The position numbers were made by a program, and so were the translations under genes. From Bacteroidales bacterium (GTDB lineage Bacteria > Bacteroidota > Bacteroidia > Bacteroidales > UBA932), in assembly GCA_017482565.1 (NCBI GenBank), contig JAFUMO010000001.1, forward strand, positions 1-64,000: a stretch of DNA of 64,000 nucleotides, given 5' to 3'. Positions 23,445-31,959 of this stretch are shown here, in pieces. A model generated the notes under the pieces. It was not told the DNA's origin. It worked only from the letters and a program-made list of their open reading frames with translations, and did not search any database. The stretch's first letter is position 1. Each line of letters starts with the position of its first letter.

Positions 23445-26415
23445 ACTGACACTGATGATTTCATTTCTGGCATGTATGCTGTTCTCCTGCAGCAAGGAGG
23501 ACAGCGGCCAAGACCCCATGGTTAAGGCATACGGCCAGCAGGACAGTGTGGCATTCAACTTGAGCTACACCATTGAAGGTATCACCACCAAGGCCGTAAA
23601 TGAGGCCCTGATAGAAAATGTGAACCTGTATATTATCAACGAACTGGGGGACTTGATAACCCACGGGTACTATACCTCATCCGGGCAGGTAGAGGCTGTC
23701 ATATACAAGAACATGAAATATACCGTATATGCAATAGCCAATGCCGGAATGGAGATGAAAGCCAAAGATGCAACTGAAGTGGAGAACCTGGTATACACCA
23801 TAAGCAACGCAGATGCCATTACATCAAGCACAGGAGCCGTACTGATGAGCGGCAAGAGCAATCTGCAGACACTTGGTGACAACCAGACACTACCCATCAC
23901 CCTTACCCGCTGTATCTCAAAGATAGTGGTGCGCTCAGACCATAGTCAGCTGAACAAGGATGTAGCCATAACCATCAAGAGCGTACAACTGAGAAACACT
24001 CCAAGAAGCGTAAGCATCTTCAAGGACAACAAGATTGCAAATGCCTCTTCCGCCATAGATGGGGCCAGGATAGACAACCCGACTTCCGCACAAATGGCGG
24101 CAGGTGTGGTACTATACCAGTATGAGAACAAACAAGGGACACTGCTGCCGGGGAACCTGGTTCAGACAGCCAAGACATTCGCATCAGGAAGCATATATGC
24201 ATCCACCTGCAGCTATGTGGAGATAGAGGCCTCATATTCATCACCGAGGAAACGGGGTGACATAATATACAGATTCTACCTCGGCACAGACATGACATCC
24301 AATTTTGACGCCCTCCGCAATACACAGCATAACATCACCGTGAGTTTCACCGGTGAGGGTGCAGTGACAGAGACAACATGGAGGGTAGACAACAGCGAGA
24401 TTGTTGACCTTGTGACCTCCGTAGCCTTGAGCCCCACATCCATTAAATTCACAGAACTTGGTGCCACAAAACAGATCTCTGCGACAGTATTGCCACTGAC
24501 AGCTGCAAACAAGACTCTCAACTGGAGCAGCAGCAATACGGCTGTGGCCACTGTAGATGCAAACGGTATTGTAAAGGCCATCGGTGACGGTACATGTACC
24601 ATAACCGCTACCAGTACAGACGGAACAAACATATCCGCAACCACAGCAATAACAGTAGACAGCAAGATATATGTTACAGGGGTGACAATGAATCCTACAA
24701 CACTATCCCTTTATGTTGACCAGACTGCACAGCTGACAGGTGCCGTCAAACCAGACAATGCCACAGTCAAGACACTCAGCTGGAGCAGCAGCAACACAGC
24801 CGTGGCCACAGTGGATGCTAACGGTAAGGTGACAGCCAAAGGGGCCGGTACCTGTACCATTACAGCCACCAGCACGGATGACAGCAGCAAGAAAGCAACC
24901 TGCAGCGTGACAGTACTGAGCAAGGAATTCAGCATAAGCCCAACCTCCAAGACTCTCTATCCGGGAGAAAGCTTTACCATCAACTACACCATAAAACCGC
25001 CACTTGCACCTACTTTCTCAAGTGAGAATACAGCCGTAGCCACAGTGGATGCGAATGGTAAAGTGACCGCAGTAGGAGCCGGAAAAACAAGGATCAAGGT
25101 TTCCGGACATTGGGACCTGTACTGCGAAGTGACTGTCGTGGCCGGGCAGATAGAGTTCCAGCAGAAGAGCCTCACCCTCTACGATGGGGAGACGGCCACA
25201 ATACAGTTCAGCAAGCTGGTACCGTCGGGAGCCACATTCACTGCAACATCTTCCAATGGTTCTGCTGTCCAAGTGGTGAGTTATGATGCATCCGGGGTCG
25301 TGGTAAAAGGCCTTGCGGCAGGGAGTGCCACCATTACGGCCACACTCGGTTCTGTAAGCACCTCTTGCAGCATCACGGTAGAGAAGCTGCGCATAGTGCC
25401 TACAGAAACGAACATCACACTGTACAACAACTTCTACCACGACATCGGATACACCATATATCCGTCAAGGGCAGCAGGTCTGGGTGTGACAGTGACCCCA
25501 AATATCACAGGGGTAGAGTCCAACTATGGTGGTGTAGCAAACAGGGTTATGTATGCAACAACAAATGAAAACAATCTTCCTTCTTCAGGTTCCATCACCA
25601 TCAGCGTAGCAGGCAGAAGTGACGTCTCTACCACCATATCTGCCACCATCAAGCCGCAGCTGACCATGCTGGAAAATGTCGTGGTAAGGACCAACAAGGG
25701 CAACTCTGCTACAGTAGTGGATCTGCAGGTGGAGACATCCCCTCGGGCACAGATAACATGGAGCTGGGACAAAGCCCCTACAGAGATGACAGTCTCCAAC
25801 GACGGCATGCTCACCGTACCGCTGGGAGCAGAGGACAATGGAGCATATAGACTCACAGCTAGTGTTACCGGGGAAGATAAAGCCGCCACCTTAGTCACGA
25901 AACGCTGCCTCGTCAACCTATACGAGACACTATACCTGATTGGCATATCCAAGACTATGGACAGAGAGAATCTCGGAAAGGTTTCTACCGGAGTATATAA
26001 ATACAAGTACACAAATGAGATTGTGGCCAAGCTATGCGCCCATCCGGACAGCAAAAAATGGCCTAACGGGGAGGTGGCATTTCCAGACGACAAATACAGC
26101 TTCAAATACAACGGTACGACTTATGACAAAGCCCACACTGAAATTACTAAAGAATACGAGTTTGAGTTCATCCAGCAGGAAACTTATGAGTACATAAATG
26201 GAGAGCAGTGGACATTCAACACCAGCAATGCTCCGCAAATGTATCTGGACTATTTCAGTCTGACCTTCGTTCCAAAAGAAGGCGAGACCAATCCCGTCTT
26301 AGAACATGATGGCCGCCAGTGCTGGGTAGAGTCACGTAATTTCCTGAGCGGATTTGCCAAGTCAGACATGAGCTGGAGAGTGATATACGAATACATATAT
26401 CCACCGAAAAATTGA
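23437..26415 (+). CDS. BIG2-repeat lipoprotein, candidate pilus tip adhesin
   Basis: A 992-residue lipoprotein (lipobox cysteine 18, MLFSC). Residues about 30-325 resemble a fimbrillin/DUF4906-type tip subunit (ITLTRCISKIVV-like core). Then come bacterial Ig-like (BIG2) units starting near residues 328, 415, 497, 571 and 650, with conserved NTAVATVDANG cores, and a unique C-terminal domain from about 830. In type V pilus loci a large variable protein after Mfa2 usually caps the fibre, so adhesion to a partner cell or surface is a reasonable inference. The repeats are similar in DNA, allowing copy-number change. Confidence 0.78.
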   Translation: MRKLTLMISFLACMLFSCSKEDSGQDPMVKAYGQQDSVAFNLSYTIEGITTKAVNEALIENVNLYIINELGDLITHGYYTSSGQVEAVIYKNMKYTVYAIANAGMEMKAKDATEVENLVYTISNADAITSSTGAVLMSGKSNLQTLGDNQTLPITLTRCISKIVVRSDHSQLNKDVAITIKSVQLRNTPRSVSIFKDNKIANASSAIDGARIDNPTSAQMAAGVVLYQYENKQGTLLPGNLVQTAKTFASGSIYASTCSYVEIEASYSSPRKRGDIIYRFYLGTDMTSNFDALRNTQHNITVSFTGEGAVTETTWRVDNSEIVDLVTSVALSPTSIKFTELGATKQISATVLPLTAANKTLNWSSSNTAVATVDANGIVKAIGDGTCTITATSTDGTNISATTAITVDSKIYVTGVTMNPTTLSLYVDQTAQLTGAVKPDNATVKTLSWSSSNTAVATVDANGKVTAKGAGTCTITATSTDDSSKKATCSVTVLSKEFSISPTSKTLYPGESFTINYTIKPPLAPTFSSENTAVATVDANGKVTAVGAGKTRIKVSGHWDLYCEVTVVAGQIEFQQKSLTLYDGETATIQFSKLVPSGATFTATSSNGSAVQVVSYDASGVVVKGLAAGSATITATLGSVSTSCSITVEKLRIVPTETNITLYNNFYHDIGYTIYPSRAAGLGVTVTPNITGVESNYGGVANRVMYATTNENNLPSSGSITISVAGRSDVSTTISATIKPQLTMLENVVVRTNKGNSATVVDLQVETSPRAQITWSWDKAPTEMTVSNDGMLTVPLGAEDNGAYRLTASVTGEDKAATLVTKRCLVNLYETLYLIGISKTMDRENLGKVSTGVYKYKYTNEIVAKLCAHPDSKKWPNGEVAFPDDKYSFKYNGTTYDKAHTEITKEYEFEFIQQETYEYINGEQWTFNTSNAPQMYLDYFSLTFVPKEGETNPVLEHDGRQCWVESRNFLSGFAKSDMSWRVIYEYIYPPKN

Positions 26416-26423
26416 TTCTTGTC

Positions 26424-26437
26424 GTTGTGAATTGCTT
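26424..26437 (+). repeat. GTTGTGAATTGCTT motif, copy 2
   Basis: Same 14 bases as at 20853, here continuing as TCAAATTATTGTA. It lies 9 bases after the adhesin stop and upstream of the terminator at 26456. Confidence 0.7.
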
Positions 26438-26455
26438 TCAAATTATTGTAAAGGA

Positions 26456-26480
26456 AACGGCAGCCGATTTGGCTGCCGTT
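26456..26480 (+). terminator. Terminator of the tra/pilus block
   Basis: Perfect 10-bp stem AACGGCAGCC / GGCTGCCGTT with loop GATTT, followed by a T-rich stretch. It separates the rightward block from the leftward cargo. Confidence 0.75.
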
Positions 26481-26482
26481 AG

Positions 26483-27334
26483 TTATTTATTTGGGGGAGT
26501 AATTTTATCAAAAGTAAAATCAACATTCAATACCTCTTGAGATGTCTCTATAGTATTCTTTAATTCACTGATAGATCCTAACTCTTCAGTTATATCATTC
26601 ATTTTCTGCTTCAACCTCCCACTTAGCCATTTTTCAAAAATGAATGTATACATGTATGTAAAAATACAAGGAACAAATGGAATCAATACACATAATACGG
26701 AATTCAGTATGTGTATTTCATCAAAGAGACAACAAAATTTAACAAAATAAGATTTATCAGTAATCAGACTTGATATCACCAGAGGCACAAAAAATGAAAC
26801 CAATGAATAAAACACCGATTCATTATATATTATCGTGCTATGTCTATCATCTTTTTGCCTTATAATCTTTATCATGTAATATCCGCAGAACATAAGCGAA
26901 AAAAGATTCACCAAAAACAAAAAAACTTCATTTTGAACAGAAGATATTCTTGCAATATGACCCAAAAGGAACAAATCATATACGCAAAACAAACTTACAA
27001 ATAAAAATAAACTATTAAAACCCTTTACATTTAAGTGAGACTTTATTTTTGCTTCACTGTCCTTATATAACTCATCCCATTTATTATCAAGATTCATGCA
27101 TCTTATTTTTCCTTCCTCAATTTGCTTAATTAGTTTTTCATCACTTTTTTTACTCATTGACACAAACGATGCATACTTAACAATGATATTCATACCTACA
27201 CCTTCATACATATTGTAAAAGGCATTGATATTAAAAAAAGTATCAAAGATTTTTTGATTGAACTTTAAGGATATATATGCAAAATTGACAGCACTAATTA
27301 ATTGTATTAGTGTCATATAGGCAGACAAATCCAT
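26483..27334 (-). CDS. Multi-pass membrane protein, putative effector of a cargo pair
   Basis: A 283-residue protein with about five membrane segments (near residues 5-25, 108-128, 138-158, 170-190 and 208-232), separated by a charged soluble region at 60-100 and a helical C-terminus. The family is not recognised. It starts 2 bases after the gene at 27337-27900 and shares its promoter. The DNA is clearly more AT-rich than the tra genes, suggesting a different origin. A membrane effector paired with a soluble sensor is common in abortive defence systems, so such a role is possible but unproven. Confidence 0.65.
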   Translation of the reverse strand: MDLSAYMTLIQLISAVNFAYISLKFNQKIFDTFFNINAFYNMYEGVGMNIIVKYASFVSMSKKSDEKLIKQIEEGKIRCMNLDNKWDELYKDSEAKIKSHLNVKGFNSLFLFVSLFCVYDLFLLGHIARISSVQNEVFLFLVNLFSLMFCGYYMIKIIRQKDDRHSTIIYNESVFYSLVSFFVPLVISSLITDKSYFVKFCCLFDEIHILNSVLCVLIPFVPCIFTYMYTFIFEKWLSGRLKQKMNDITEELGSISELKNTIETSQEVLNVDFTFDKITPPNK

Positions 27335-27336
27335 AA

Positions 27337-27900
27337 TCAGCTAAGAAGTCCTTCACTTAATGTAAATGGCCTAACTATTTCAGTATTTTGAAATATTTTA
27401 TCAAATCTCTCTTCAAGAGATGCTGTATTTTTAGAATCTCCAAAGTTACATATTGCCTGTCTTTCCTCAATATCATCTTCTATCCGGTACATCAAAGTAT
27501 CAGCTGTACAGATATGTACTGGTTTCCCCTCTTTTAAAAAAGACTTACCATCAGAAACCTTGATTTCAACTCGGCCTTCTCCATATGCTCTATGGAAGAA
27601 AAGCGCTTTGAACACATTGTTTTTCAAACGCATTAAAGCAACTCTGCTAGGTTCACTTGAAAGAAGTAATTTTAATTCCGCTCCACTTCGGTCAAGGTAT
27701 TCACATAATGCTTCAATGAATTCCGGTCTATTCACTAATTCTGTATTTGACCAATCTTTTGCTGCCACTCTTATATTCTTACGCGCATACTTAAAAATTC
27801 CTTGAAAAATTATCAAAGCATGTCCATTCCCTCTGTTATGCAAAATCTCATCTTTGTGGTTTTCTGCATATTCCATTACCACTTTCATATATTTATCCAT
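27337..27900 (-). CDS. PLD-like small protein, putative sensor of the cargo pair
   Basis: A 187-residue soluble protein. The order of elements, NIRVAAKDWSN then RSGAELKLLL and, late, TLMYRIEDDIEERQAICNFGD with a final FDKIF, resembles single-domain phospholipase D-like proteins found in many bacteria. The usual catalytic HKD motif is not visible, so it may bind a ligand rather than cut. It is first in a two-gene leftward operon behind the -7 element at 27936. The fold assignment is from remembered patterns and needs a profile search. Confidence 0.55.
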   Translation of the reverse strand: MDKYMKVVMEYAENHKDEILHNRGNGHALIIFQGIFKYARKNIRVAAKDWSNTELVNRPEFIEALCEYLDRSGAELKLLLSSEPSRVALMRLKNNVFKALFFHRAYGEGRVEIKVSDGKSFLKEGKPVHICTADTLMYRIEDDIEERQAICNFGDSKNTASLEERFDKIFQNTEIVRPFTLSEGLLS

Positions 27901-27935
27901 AGCAACAACAACTAAGCCTCCATTTTTTGGGGGCG

Positions 27936-27943
27936 CAAAGGTA
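27936..27943 (-). promoter_or_regulatory. Candidate -7 element of the PLD-like/membrane pair
   Basis: TACCTTTG on the minus strand, 35 bases upstream of the start at 27900. Positions 27944-28070 hold AT-rich DNA with no other recognisable feature. Confidence 0.6.
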
Positions 27944-28070
27944 GTGATTTTTCAGTTTCGCGAATTTAATTTTTTTTTATATTTTTTCCAAATTTTTACA
28001 ACTCTCAGTAAATCAACCTGATTTCACAATAAAAAGACAATCTGAAAACATTATAGTTCATCAATGACAT

Positions 28071-28100
28071 AAAAAAGACCACTTTCAAGTGGCCTTTTTT
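28071..28100. terminator. Bidirectional terminator
   Basis: AAAAAAGACCACTT and AAGTGGCCTTTTTT form a nearly perfect 14-bp stem with A and T runs at the ends, so it can end transcripts from both directions. It follows the gene at 28102-28398. Confidence 0.8.
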
Positions 28101-28101
28101 A

Positions 28102-28398
28102 TCATAGTAATTCATGACGCTCTACAGGTGAAAGTGGGTCTATTACCTCCCTGCGACCTGTCTCCTTTATTCTCTGCCTCTTTTTCAAGATACGCCTTCT
28201 GCGTGTCTGCTTGTTCATCTCCTTGAAATCTTTATCCCATTCAACAACTGTGTACCCCTCCCACCAATTGGTAATAATCTCACAGATCGCTTCGTTATCA
28301 TCCTCCTGAGTGTCACTCAAAAATGTGCAGCGTTTGTACATATCTATATAGTCAATCACTCGTGGATCCGTAATGGTCACGGTAATATGTTCTCTCAT
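28102..28398 (-). CDS. Small protein of the DPRV-YIDMYK type, after yoeB
   Basis: A 98-residue protein, very basic in the middle (KQTRRRRILKKRQRIKE). The N-terminus ITVTITDPRVIDYIDMYKR is clearly related to the gene at 31696-31941 (ITISDPRVLEYIDRYK). It begins 6 bases after the YoeB toxin stops and is probably in the same operon. The shared N-terminus looks like a small nucleic-acid or partner-binding domain; the family is unknown to me. Confidence 0.65.
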   Translation of the reverse strand: MREHITVTITDPRVIDYIDMYKRCTFLSDTQEDDNEAICEIITNWWEGYTVVEWDKDFKEMNKQTRRRRILKKRQRIKETGRREVIDPLSPVERHELL

Positions 28399-28403
28399 AA
28401 TGA

Positions 28404-28673
28404 TTATTTGTTGTAATGATACCTCATGGAAAAAACATAAACTATGACAGTATCATTACTGACAGAATATATCAGTCTATGTTCTGCATTTATACGTCTT
28501 GACCACTTGCCAGCCAACTCATATTTCAAAGGCTCAGGCTTCCCTATTCCAGTATAGGGATGCTCAAGAATATCTGCAAGCAACACCGAAATTCTATTCA
28601 TTATCTTCTCATTCCCACTCCTCTTCCAATACTCACGATCAATAAGGGCCTGCTTCAGTAATACTATTTCCAT
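28404..28673 (-). CDS. yoeB: YoeB-family mRNA interferase toxin
   Basis: An 89-residue RelE-superfamily toxin. The block HPYTGIGKPEPLKYELAGKW and the ending FSMRYHY with its catalytic histidine are typical of YoeB, as is RRINAEHRLIYSV. It cleaves mRNA at the ribosome when free of its antitoxin. The start overlaps the antitoxin by 10 bases. It is one of two toxin-antitoxin modules in this element. Confidence 0.9.
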   Translation of the reverse strand: MEIVLLKQALIDREYWKRSGNEKIMNRISVLLADILEHPYTGIGKPEPLKYELAGKWSRRINAEHRLIYSVSNDTVIVYVFSMRYHYNK

Positions 28674-28924
28674 AAATCGTCTATATCAACCTTAACACCC
28701 AAGCCATTTGCTATATCCTTATCACCATCACGAATAATATCAACCATCTGAGGGGAGGACATGATATATTCGGTTTCTTTCAGTGAATTATATTCTTCCA
28801 AAGAAATAAGGACCACCCCTGTAGAATTACCCCTATTTATAATAACTGTATCACAGTCTTCTATTACGGAATCAATATAACTCCTCAAATTTGCACGAAA
28901 ATCTGTATAATTTGCCGTTCTCAT
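28664..28924 (-). CDS. yefM: YefM/Phd-family antitoxin
   Basis: An 86-residue Phd/YefM antitoxin. The N-terminal DNA-binding fold shows as TANYTDFRANLRSYIDSVIED and NRGNSTGVVLISLEEYNSL; the acidic C-terminal tail would bind YoeB. It is first in the operon, behind the -7 element at 28940-28947, which it should repress. The overlap with the toxin is 10 bases. Confidence 0.9.
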   Translation of the reverse strand: MRTANYTDFRANLRSYIDSVIEDCDTVIINRGNSTGVVLISLEEYNSLKETEYIMSSPQMVDIIRDGDKDIANGLGVKVDIDDLWK

Positions 28925-28939
28925 AATTTTTATTTTTCA

Positions 28940-28947
28940 CAAATATA
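28940..28947 (-). promoter_or_regulatory. Candidate -7 element of yefM-yoeB
   Basis: TATATTTG on the minus strand, 15 bases upstream of the antitoxin start. Confidence 0.65.
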
Positions 28948-28998
28948 CGTACTTAATCCTGTACTTACAACAATCAAGGCATATAAAAGTTCATTTCA

Positions 28999-29556
28999 TC
29001 AATCAAGTCCCAAGCACCTGACAACCATCTGTTTTTCATCCACCTTCTCAGGATTGGTAATCAAGACGCCTATCTCACATGGTTGTGAAACATTTTCCAG
29101 AGTAAGCTTATATGATTTCTCACCATATTTCTCCCCAACATATTCCACCAAATCAAAATTATTGTCAGAGTGGCCACCAAAAGTATTGAGTTTGGATATC
29201 TCTGCAACTCTGTTTTTCCCCTTAGGCTTGAATCTGAACACCCTTATAAAACTGCTCGGGTCATTTTCATTATCTGCTGCACGCACTATGAGCACAATAG
29301 GACCATCAGATATGCTGCATCTGACAGTGGAACTGAGGCCCTCCACATCTATGCGACTCTTGATTGAACCGATACCCGTTATGTACATTGCAGCTCCTGC
29401 CTTTGTCTTCAGAACTGCCACTTTCTTCTCCAATGGTACACTCTCAGTCTGTGTCCTCACCAGATGAACCTCCCCTATAAACTGAGGTTCGTTAACCCGC
29501 TGTGCATAACCACATGTAACGACAGCAACCATTAAAATGAACAAAATCTTTTTCAT
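28999..29556 (-). CDS. Secreted hypothetical protein, cargo
   Basis: A 185-residue protein from the ATG at 29556, which opens a signal peptide (residues 1-18, TCGYAQ); an earlier ATG at 29589 would place a basic tail before the signal and is less likely. The mature part is beta-rich, with GSIKSRIDVEGLSSTVRCSI and VLITNPEKVDEKQMVVRC. The family is unknown. It lies 33 bases after the BIG2 lipoprotein and is probably expressed with it at the cell surface or periplasm. Confidence 0.6.
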   Translation of the reverse strand: MKKILFILMVAVVTCGYAQRVNEPQFIGEVHLVRTQTESVPLEKKVAVLKTKAGAAMYITGIGSIKSRIDVEGLSSTVRCSISDGPIVLIVRAADNENDPSSFIRVFRFKPKGKNRVAEISKLNTFGGHSDNNFDLVEYVGEKYGEKSYKLTLENVSQPCEIGVLITNPEKVDEKQMVVRCLGLD

Positions 29557-29589
29557 ATAAATCAGTTTTCTTTTATGATTACAAAACAT

Positions 29590-31059
29590 TTACCAAGGTA
29601 TTATCTGGATATGGGCCACTGCTTTGAGGGTTGACGGTCCAGTTTCTCTCCAGACATCATTATATCCGGAAGCCCATACATAAACCTTCTCAAATACCCT
29701 CTCGTATGGTCCCTTCTTGCATGAAGGCATCAGGAAGACAGTAACTGGCATCAACATGTCGTCATCTTGAATCCTCTCATTGGGGTATTTGGGGTCATAA
29801 TAATTCAAGTCAATATCCGGGCTACATGTTAATTTTCCATCTCTGGTCAGAGTCAAGAAACGCTTTGCATACACCCGCAAACTCCCTTCATCAAAAGCTT
29901 TTTGAAACTCATCATCCGCACAATCATCAGTACACTCAAATCCAGTACCGGTAAATACAATATTATTTTCAAGCCCCCACTCAGCTGTCTCTATGAACTC
30001 AACAGGAGCCTGGGCCTTGAACTGTAACTGTATGGTCTCACCCGGACGGATGACAATATTTTCATTAGTCCACCCATACTCCTGATACTCATTGTTGGTC
30101 ACCACCTCCACACTGTTAGGCCTCTCAAACCACAGCCACTTGAGCCTTCCCTGACAACTCTGCCATCCGGATCCACCGCCATTGGACGGCTTAAACAATC
30201 TATCTCCCATTGCAGCATTTGTCAATTCATATTCCAGAGCCCTCTCCTTTCCGTTTTTCCTGTCTCCCACCAGCAACACATCAGGCAGTATCTGCATCTT
30301 GAATCCCAAACCTGCAGCTTCATATCCATTCCAAAATTTCCCTTCAACCCAATTGGCAAATTTTACGGTTCCGCCACTGCCTATTTTTCCCGACAAGTCA
30401 GACAAACTGCCTTCCATAGTATACAGATAGTGCTTCATCTCCCCAGTACAAGTGTCACCCCCTTGCTGATACCTCCAACACCCTTCCGGATCACCTTCAT
30501 CAATAGCCCCATCCACATCATAATAATACACCTTCTCTATCGCCGGACAGGTAGCATTGGCCGGTTCATATCCCACCACCTTGACCTCCTTGACAGCCTC
30601 ATGCTGGAACACCTCAAAGGTATTGACAACATCATCGTTATATACAATGTTTCTCATAGAATCAACAGACAGGGTTACCACTTGCTTGCCATTGACCTGC
30701 AGCTTGAGTGTCCTTACAGGTATATATTCATCACTGTTGACCGTCACCGTCATCACGCCTTTCTCCTCTCCAAGCTGGGCCATCAACTTAGCTGTTCCCT
30801 TACCTCTGGCCACAAGGGTATCGTTGAACACTGACACTATCACATCCTTACCCTCCACTACAGACCACACAGCACCTGCAGGGGCTATATCCCCAAGTGT
30901 CATCACCTGCAGATACTCAAGCGATGCTGAAGTCTTCTTTAAAGACAAGGTGTTCTCCGATGGGTCATCCGGAATACCATTATCCGGCTCCGATTTCTCA
31001 CACGATGCTGCTAAAATCATGGCAGCTAAAAAGAAAAAATACTTGGCTAACGTCTTCAT
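29590..31059 (-). CDS. Lipoprotein with BIG2-like domain, cargo
   Basis: A 489-residue lipoprotein; the lipobox cysteine is residue 20 (ILAASC). An Ig-like (BIG2-type) domain lies at about 38-108 (LSLKKTSASLEYLQVMTLGD, GKGTAKLMAQLGEEKGVMTV). The remainder is a large beta-rich domain of unknown family with several cysteines. The signal and domain layout suggest a surface protein. A role in adhesion or in shielding the recipient surface is possible. It is transcribed away from the integrase operon toward the secreted protein at 28999. Confidence 0.65.
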   Translation of the reverse strand: MKTLAKYFFFLAAMILAASCEKSEPDNGIPDDPSENTLSLKKTSASLEYLQVMTLGDIAPAGAVWSVVEGKDVIVSVFNDTLVARGKGTAKLMAQLGEEKGVMTVTVNSDEYIPVRTLKLQVNGKQVVTLSVDSMRNIVYNDDVVNTFEVFQHEAVKEVKVVGYEPANATCPAIEKVYYYDVDGAIDEGDPEGCWRYQQGGDTCTGEMKHYLYTMEGSLSDLSGKIGSGGTVKFANWVEGKFWNGYEAAGLGFKMQILPDVLLVGDRKNGKERALEYELTNAAMGDRLFKPSNGGGSGWQSCQGRLKWLWFERPNSVEVVTNNEYQEYGWTNENIVIRPGETIQLQFKAQAPVEFIETAEWGLENNIVFTGTGFECTDDCADDEFQKAFDEGSLRVYAKRFLTLTRDGKLTCSPDIDLNYYDPKYPNERIQDDDMLMPVTVFLMPSCKKGPYERVFEKVYVWASGYNDVWRETGPSTLKAVAHIQIIPW

Positions 31060-31137
31060 ATCAATATAGTTTTTTATAGTTAAAGTTACAAAAAATAATC
31101 CTGAATATCAAAATTCAAGCAATTAATAATCAAAGTT

Positions 31138-31693
31138 TTATTTATATCCAACCCTCTTCCGTATTGCATTTGATGCCTTTGGTCTACTTGCCAACTGGGC
31201 CAGTGCAAGATAGATGTCATCCAATTCCTTTCTAGTATCCTCACTAAGGTCATTGACTGCTCCAAGGGTAAACTTCTCAAGTTCTTCCATTTTTCTTTTC
31301 AAAGCTTCTATCTCATCAGCTATACCAGGCATTGCTGACAATATCCTGCGGGCAGAAACTAAAAGCACGCATGATACCACGATTTATCTCTATTGCAGCT
31401 TTGGAGCGCAAGACAGATGACAACATTGCCACGCCAAGTTCTGTAAATACAAATGGCATATATTTGAGGTGCTGTCCTTGAGCCTCTTTTAAGGTCACAA
31501 TTTGTGACCTTAAACACTCTTCTTTGGTCAATTGAAACATAAAATCTTCCCCCTCAAACCTTTCAAAATTTCTCTTGACCGCTTGATTCAAAGCTCTGGT
31601 CTCAACACAGTAAAGTTTGGCCAAGTCGCGGTCCAGCATCACCTTCTGTCCGCGAATCTCATAAATCATATTCTGCACTACCTGAAGTTCCAT
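31138..31693 (-). pseudogene. ORF6N antirepressor-type gene, frameshifted
   Basis: The ORF6N domain (NMIYEIRGQKVMLDRDLAKL, QAVKRNFERFEGEDFMFQL) is intact to about residue 112. One extra base near 31355-31360 (TTTTAGTTTC) then shifts the frame; the alternative frame continues naturally as VSARRILSAMPGIADEIEAL to the stop at 31138. So the gene is broken, is read by frameshifting, or contains a sequencing error. It is last in the xis-int-small protein operon and is a more distant relative of the ORF6N modules at 21462-23444. Confidence 0.75.
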
Positions 31694-31695
31694 GG

Positions 31696-31941
31696 CTACA
31701 TATCTCCTTCTATCCTGATCTTCCTCATGTTCCGGTCACGGATGATACATCTCTCCCTGTATTCTTCAGGATAGCCATCATAACGGCCTCCATCCAATAC
31801 CGGCAAATTGAGTTTTTCCAGCAGCAGTTCCTCCACTGCATCTGAATCATCCTGAGCCGTATGCCTCAAGTAATGTTGCTCCTTGTACCGGTCTATATAT
31901 TCAAGGACCCTCGGATCTGAAATTGTAATTGTACGTTTCAT
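31696..31941 (-). CDS. Small protein of the DPRV-YIDRYK type, after integrase
   Basis: Eighty-one residues. The N-terminus TITISDPRVLEYIDRYKEQH matches the start of the gene at 28102-28398; the C-terminus is basic (RERCIIRDRNMRKIRI). It lies 18 bases after the integrase and 2 before the ORF6N gene, so it is in the same operon. Two paralogues in one element, each beside a regulator or toxin, suggest a helper role. Family unknown. Confidence 0.65.
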   Translation of the reverse strand: MKRTITISDPRVLEYIDRYKEQHYLRHTAQDDSDAVEELLLEKLNLPVLDGGRYDGYPEEYRERCIIRDRNMRKIRIEGDM

Positions 31942-31959
31942 GATAAGTGATATTTAAGG

